Shown one piece after another: positions 59,846 through 64,000 of a DNA stretch of 64,000 bases (the first letter of the stretch is position 1; each line of letters opens with the position of its first letter). The DNA lies in NCBI RefSeq assembly GCF_008369295.1, contig NZ_VOBG01000001.1, forward strand, positions 124,001 to 188,000. Direction: 5' to 3'. The stretch comes from Pseudomonas sp. ANT_H4. Lineage in GTDB: Bacteria; Pseudomonadota; Gammaproteobacteria; Pseudomonadales; Pseudomonadaceae. The notes beneath the pieces were generated by a model, which worked only from the letters and a program-made list of their open reading frames with translations, was not told where the DNA came from and ran no database searches. Position numbers and translations under genes: made by a program.

Positions 59846-60745
59846 ATGACGCTCCCCCCCGAACTGCCCCCCGAACTCTCCCGCAGTGGCGTGCGCCCGG
59901 CTGATCGGCTCGGATTTACCCTGTTTCTGGCGGCGTTGATTCATTTAGCCCTGATCCTCGGCCTGGGCTTCACCTTCGCCGAACCCAAGCAGATCAGCAA
60001 AACCCTGGAAATCACCCTCGCCACCTTCAAAAGCGAAAAGAAGCCGGAAAAGGCTGACTTCCTCGCCCAGGACAATCAGCAAGGCAGCGGCACCCTGGAC
60101 AAGAAGGCGGTGCCCAAGACCACCGAAGTCGCGCCGTTCCAGGACAACAAGGTCAATAAGGTCACTCCACCGCCGGCCCCCAAGCCTGAGGTCAAGCAGG
60201 CCGCGCCGAAGGCCGCCGTTGCCACCGTCGCTCCTAAACCGCAAAAAGCCGTGACCCAGCGCGAAACGGTGAAGACCGAGCCGGCTCCCAGCAAACCAGC
60301 TCCAACCTTCGACAGCTCCCAACTCTCCAGCGAAATCTCCAGCCTGGAAGCAGAATTGGCCGCCGAGCAGCAGTTGTACGCCAAGCGCCCACGTATTTAT
60401 CGCCTGAACGCCGCCTCGACCATGCGCGATAAAGGCGCCTGGTATAAGGACGAATGGCGCAAGAAGGTCGAGCGCATCGGCAACCTGAACTACCCGGACG
60501 AAGCCAGGCGCCAGCAGATCTACGGCAATTTGCGCCTGCTGGTGTCGATCAATCGCGACGGCTCTTTATATGAAGTGCTGGTGTTGGAGTCGTCCGGCCA
60601 GCCGATGCTGGACCAGGCGGCGCAACGGATTGTCCGTCTGGCAGCACCGTTTGCCCCCTTTACCGGAGACCTCGCGGACATTGATCGACTGGAAATCATC
60701 CGCACCTGGCGCTTTGCCAAGGGTGATCGGTTGTCCAGCAATTGA
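59846..60745 (+). CDS. tonB: TonB-family energy transducer
   Basis: 299 residues from MTLPPELPPELSR. N-terminal membrane anchor (LGFTLFLAALIHLALILG), a Pro/Lys-rich spacer, and a C-terminal TonB domain (RLLVSINRDGSLYEVLVLES). No exbB/exbD nearby. The place between gshB and algH is that of P. aeruginosa tonB3 (PA0406), which is needed for twitching and pilus assembly, so a link to the neighbouring Pil-Chp operon is likely. Confidence 0.9.
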   Translation: MTLPPELPPELSRSGVRPADRLGFTLFLAALIHLALILGLGFTFAEPKQISKTLEITLATFKSEKKPEKADFLAQDNQQGSGTLDKKAVPKTTEVAPFQDNKVNKVTPPPAPKPEVKQAAPKAAVATVAPKPQKAVTQRETVKTEPAPSKPAPTFDSSQLSSEISSLEAELAAEQQLYAKRPRIYRLNAASTMRDKGAWYKDEWRKKVERIGNLNYPDEARRQQIYGNLRLLVSINRDGSLYEVLVLESSGQPMLDQAAQRIVRLAAPFAPFTGDLADIDRLEIIRTWRFAKGDRLSSN

Positions 60746-60812
60746 CTGCCATGCTGATTTCCTACACATCCTCAGCTTGTCAGTTCGCCCCTCCAACGCC
60801 ACACTAGCGAAC

Positions 60813-61382
60813 ATGAAAAATGTCAGCCCGACCTACCTCAAGCACCAATTCCTGATCGCCATGCCCCATATGGCCGACCCGAACTTTGCGCAGACCTTGA
60901 CCTATATCGTCGAGCACACGGCCAATGGTGCCATGGGGCTGGTGGTCAATCGCCCACAGCACCTGAGCCTGGCCGACATCCTTGAGCAGTTGCGCCCGGA
61001 CATTGAGCCGCCAGCCAACAGCCAGGGCGTGCCGATCTACATCGGCGGGCCGGTGCAAACTGACCGGGGGTTCGTGCTGCACCCTACGGGTCCCAAATTC
61101 CAGGCCACTGTGGATCTCGACGGGCTGTCCCTGTCCACCTCCCTGGACGTGCTGTTCGCCATCGCCGACGGCGTCGGGCCGCCGCAGAGCCTGATTACTC
61201 TGGGTTACGCCGGCTGGGACGCAGGGCAACTGGAAGACGAACTGGCCAACAACGCCTGGCTGACCTGCCCGTTCGATGCTGACATTCTGTTCAATACCGC
61301 CAGCGAACTGCGCCTTGAAGCCGCGGCGGCAAGGCTGGGCGTCAATCTCAGCCTATTGACCAGCCAGGCGGGGCACGCCTGA
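60813..61382 (+). CDS. algH: YqgE/AlgH family protein
   Basis: 189 residues from MKNVSPTYLKHQFLIAMPHM. Shows the DUF179 motifs ANGAMGLVVNRP, PIYIGGPVQTDRGFVLH, and GYAGWDAGQLEDEL. First linked to alginate control in P. aeruginosa; the molecular job is not settled. Its stop overlaps the next start by one base. Confidence 0.93.
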   Translation: MKNVSPTYLKHQFLIAMPHMADPNFAQTLTYIVEHTANGAMGLVVNRPQHLSLADILEQLRPDIEPPANSQGVPIYIGGPVQTDRGFVLHPTGPKFQATVDLDGLSLSTSLDVLFAIADGVGPPQSLITLGYAGWDAGQLEDELANNAWLTCPFDADILFNTASELRLEAAAARLGVNLSLLTSQAGHA

Positions 61383-61819
61383 TGGCCCTGCGTCTTATCC
61401 TCGGTTTTGACTACGGCACCAAACAGATCGGCGTCGCCGTCGGCCAGGTAATCACCGGCCAGGCCCGCGAGCTGTGTACCTTGAAAGCCCAGAACGGCAT
61501 ACCTGACTGGAACCAGGTCGAAGCCCTGATCAAGGAATGGAAACCCGACGCCGTGGTGGTGGGCTTGCCGCTGAACATGGACGGCACCCCGAGCGACATG
61601 TGCCTGCGGGCCGAAAAATTCGCCCGGCGCCTCAATGGCCGCTACAACCTGCCCTTCTATACCCACGACGAACGCCTGACCACCTTCGAAGCCAAGGGCG
61701 AACGCCTGGCCCGTGGCGGGCAAAAAGGCAGCTACCGCGACAACCCGGTGGACGCCATTGCGGCCGCCCTGCTGCTGCAAGGCTGGCTGGACGAAAATAC
61801 CGCTTTATTTGAATCCTGA
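61382..61819 (+). CDS. ruvX: Holliday-junction resolvase-like / pre-16S rRNA nuclease YqgF
   Basis: 145 residues with RNase H fold: ILGFDYGTKQIGVAVG opens the protein with the first catalytic Asp, and LPFYTHDERLTTFEA follows. Takes part in 16S rRNA 5'-end maturation in E. coli. Overlaps algH and precedes pyrR. Confidence 0.95.
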   Translation: MALRLILGFDYGTKQIGVAVGQVITGQARELCTLKAQNGIPDWNQVEALIKEWKPDAVVVGLPLNMDGTPSDMCLRAEKFARRLNGRYNLPFYTHDERLTTFEAKGERLARGGQKGSYRDNPVDAIAAALLLQGWLDENTALFES

Positions 61820-61901
61820 CTGACGCGGCTTGCCGCGTCTTCTTACATTTGAGCCCGGACCTTGCCGACACCTTGCCGTGCAAGGCCTTGAAGGAGCCAC
61901 C

Positions 61902-62408
61902 ATGAGCCTGCCCAATCCCGCCGAACTGATCCGCCAAATGGCGTCAAGCCTTACGGCACACTTGGAACACCGCGCCATCCGCGAGCCGCGCTTTATCGGC
62001 ATTCGCACCGGCGGCATCTGGGTGGCCCAGGCGTTGCTGGAAGAGTTGGGCAGCGACTCCCCCCTTGGCACCCTGGACGTGTCCTTCTATCGCGACGACT
62101 TCAGCCAGAACGGCCTGCACCCGCAAGTGCGCCCTTCGGCCCTGCCCTTCGAGATCGAAGGCCAGCACCTGGTGCTGATCGATGATGTGCTGATGAGCGG
62201 CCGCACCATCCGCGCCGCCCTTAACGAACTGTTCGACTACGGCCGCCCGGCCAGCGTGACCCTGGTCTGCCTACTGGACCTGGACGCCGGCGAGTTGCCC
62301 ATCAGCCCGGACGTGGTCGGCGCCACCCTGTCGCTGGGCGCTCAGCAACGGGTGAAATTGTCCGGCCCTGCGCCGCTCAAACTCGAACTGCAAGAGCTTG
62401 CCCTTTAA
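61902..62408 (+). CDS. pyrR: PyrR bifunctional pyrimidine regulator / UPRTase
   Basis: 168 residues from [16 protein letters not shown], with GAAGGAG upstream. The PRPP-binding motif [17 protein letters not shown] is clear. In pseudomonads PyrR lies at the head of the pyrB-pyrC' operon and is proposed to regulate pyrimidine genes. No attenuator hairpin is plain upstream. Confidence 0.93.
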   Translation: MSLPNPAELIRQMASSLTAHLEHRAIREPRFIGIRTGGIWVAQALLEELGSDSPLGTLDVSFYRDDFSQNGLHPQVRPSALPFEIEGQHLVLIDDVLMSGRTIRAALNELFDYGRPASVTLVCLLDLDAGELPISPDVVGATLSLGAQQRVKLSGPAPLKLELQELAL

Positions 62409-62432
62409 CCCTCCTTGTAAAGAGTCCCCGCG

Positions 62433-63437
62433 ATGACGCCTCCAGATACCAAGCGCCCGCTGCAGCTCAATGCTCAGGGCCAGCTGCGCCACTTTTTGTC
62501 CCTCGACGGTTTGCCCCGCAAACTGCTCACCGAAATCCTCGACACCGCCGACTCGTTCCTTGAAGTCGGCGGCCGGGCAGTGAAAAAGGTCCCGCTGCTG
62601 CGGGGCAAGACCCTATGCAACGTGTTCTTCGAGAATTCCACCCGCACCCGCACCACCTTTGAACTGGCGGCCCAGCGCTTGTCGGCGGATGTCATCACGC
62701 TGAACATCTCCACATCGTCGGCAAGCAAGGGCGAAACCCTGCTCGACACCCTGCGCAACCTCGAAGCCATGGCCGCCGACATGTTCGTCGTGCGTCACGG
62801 TGACTCGGGCGCGGCGCACTTCATCGCCGAACACGTGTGCCCGCAGGTGGCGATCATCAACGGCGGCGATGGCCGTCACGCCCACCCAACCCAGGGCATG
62901 CTCGACATGCTGACCATCCGTCGACACAAGGGCGGCTTCGAAAATCTCTCGGTGGCCATCGTCGGCGACATCCTGCACTCGCGGGTAGCGCGCTCGAACA
63001 TGCTGGCCCTGAAAACCCTTGGCTGCCCGGATATCAGGGTGATCGCGCCAAAAACCCTGCTGCCCATTGGCATCGAGCAATATGGCGTTAAGGTCTACAC
63101 CGACATGGTCGAAGGCCTGAAAGACGTCGATGTGGTGATCATGCTGCGCCTGCAACGCGAACGCATGTCCGGCGGCCTGCTGCCCAGCGAAGGTGAGTTC
63201 TACCGCCTGTTCGGCCTGACCAGCGCGCGCCTGGCCGGCGCCAAACCGGATGCCATTGTCATGCACCCTGGCCCGATCAACCGTGGTGTGGAGATTGAGT
63301 CGGCAGTGGCCGACGGGCCGCAGTCGGTGATTCTCAACCAGGTCACCTACGGCATCGCCGTACGCATGGCGGTATTGTCCATGGCCATGAGCGGGCAAAC
63401 CGCACAACGTCAATTCGAGCAGGAGAACGCCCAGTGA
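62433..63437 (+). CDS. pyrB: Aspartate carbamoyltransferase catalytic subunit
   Basis: 334 residues. The carbamoyl-phosphate site is [15 protein letters not shown], and [12 protein letters not shown] lies near the end. The pseudomonad enzyme forms a dodecamer with the inactive dihydroorotase PyrC'. Its stop overlaps the pyrC' GTG start. Confidence 0.97.
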   Translation: MTPPDTKRPLQLNAQGQLRHFLSLDGLPRKLLTEILDTADSFLEVGGRAVKKVPLLRGKTLCNVFFENSTRTRTTFELAAQRLSADVITLNISTSSASKGETLLDTLRNLEAMAADMFVVRHGDSGAAHFIAEHVCPQVAIINGGDGRHAHPTQGMLDMLTIRRHKGGFENLSVAIVGDILHSRVARSNMLALKTLGCPDIRVIAPKTLLPIGIEQYGVKVYTDMVEGLKDVDVVIMLRLQRERMSGGLLPSEGEFYRLFGLTSARLAGAKPDAIVMHPGPINRGVEIESAVADGPQSVILNQVTYGIAVRMAVLSMAMSGQTAQRQFEQENAQ

Positions 63438-64000
63438 AGATCAGCATCCTCGGCGCCCGCGTCATCGATCCCGCCAGTGGCCTGGATCAAGTCAGCGATT
63501 TACACCTGGAAGCCGGCAAGATCATTGCCATCGGCGCCGCACCCACCGACTTCAGCGCCGTCGAGACCATCGACGCCAAAGGCTTGGTCGCCGCACCTGG
63601 GTTGGTGGATCTGAGTGTCGCCCTGCGCGAGCCGGGTTACAGCCGCAAAGGCAGCATCGCCAGTGAAACCCGCGCAGCCGCCGCCGGTGGCGTCACCAGC
63701 CTGTGCTGCCCGCCGCACACCAAGCCGGTGCTGGACACCTCGGCCGTGACCGAGCTGATCCTCGATCGCGCCCGCGAAGCCGGCAACTGCAAGGTCTTCC
63801 CCATCGGCGCCCTGAGCAAAGGCCTAGACGGCGAACGGCTGGCCGAGCTGATCGCCCTGCGCGACGCCGGTTGCGTGGCCTTCGGCAATGGCCTGGAGAG
63901 CTTTCGCAGCACCCGCACCCTGTGCCGCGCCCTGGAATATGCAGCCACCTTCGACCTGACGGTGATTTTCCACTCCCAAGACCGCGACCTGGCCGAAGGC
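63434..64000 (+). CDS. pyrC': Dihydroorotase-like protein PyrC' (5' part only)
   Basis: A GTG start overlapping the pyrB stop opens an uninterrupted frame to the window edge (189 codons): it starts [16 protein letters not shown] and has amidohydrolase layout. The metal site usually read as DxHxHxRxPG is [12 protein letters not shown], with both His replaced, so it cannot bind zinc there. It is the non-catalytic subunit that holds ATCase together, as known in P. aeruginosa and P. putida. The C-terminal half lies outside the window. Confidence 0.93.
   Translation, partial: MKISILGARVIDPASGLDQVSDLHLEAGKIIAIGAAPTDFSAVETIDAKGLVAAPGLVDLSVALREPGYSRKGSIASETRAAAAGGVTSLCCPPHTKPVLDTSAVTELILDRAREAGNCKVFPIGALSKGLDGERLAELIALRDAGCVAFGNGLESFRSTRTLCRALEYAATFDLTVIFHSQDRDLAEG

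Overview
The window is a contiguous stretch of a Pseudomonas chromosome, most likely of the P. fluorescens group. This rests on the high-GC codon use, on gene order matching known Pseudomonas neighbourhoods (fba-pgk-epd-tkt-metK; ahcY-metF; pilGHIJ-chpA; gshB-tonB-algH-ruvX-pyrR-pyrB-pyrC'), and on several families of Pseudomonas-type REP palindromes. Almost all of it is core genome. I see no integrase, insertion sequence, prophage, CRISPR array, rRNA or tRNA.

Layout. 1-8.7 kb: a mixed block with a YccS-type membrane protein (cut by the window edge), a periplasmic binding protein, an ElaA-type acetyltransferase, a metallopeptidase/wHTH pair, a REC-PAS-GGDEF-EAL regulator, a PL7 alginate lyase, a periplasmic broad-specificity racemase and a pentapeptide-repeat protein. 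8.8-17.6 kb: central carbon metabolism (fba, pgk, epd, tkt) with two small lipoproteins, then an ArsR/methyltransferase fusion regulator and metK. 17.8-24.4 kb: the NAD-dependent ligase LigB between two exported DUF1090-type proteins, then a cytochrome c', MltA, a MAPEG protein, an EamA transporter remnant, a formate/nitrite-type channel and a thioesterase. 24.5-27.7 kb: an SAH riboswitch, ahcY and metF. 27.7-35.8 kb: a binding protein, an RhlE-type helicase, a frameshifted LysR gene, yceI/cytochrome b561, bioA and rsmE. 35.9-39.5 kb: a dguRABC-type D-glutamate utilization cluster. 39.5-48.6 kb: a hemolysin III protein, then the malonate decarboxylase system mdcABCDEGH-madLM with its regulator mdcR. 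48.8-58.6 kb: the Pil-Chp chemosensory operon (pilG, pilH, pilI, pilJ, chpA, chpC). 58.8-64 kb: gshB, tonB, algH, ruvX, pyrR, pyrB and the start of pyrC', which runs off the window.

How the parts connect. The methyl cycle is represented by metK, ahcY and metF. It appears to have two separate control layers: a palindromic operator before the ArsR-methyltransferase/metK pair, and an SAH riboswitch before ahcY. The mdc genes form one translationally coupled operon that builds, charges and feeds malonate decarboxylase, with a LysR-type palindrome upstream of mdcA. The Chp operon lacks the receptor methyltransferase and methylesterase genes at their usual places, and one of ChpA's Hpt-like motifs has Tyr in place of His.

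No wholly unknown multi-gene system stands out. The most original observations are the LigB/DUF1090 arrangement, the double SAH-linked control, the ChpA substitution, and the palindromic operators in the dgu and mdc promoters.
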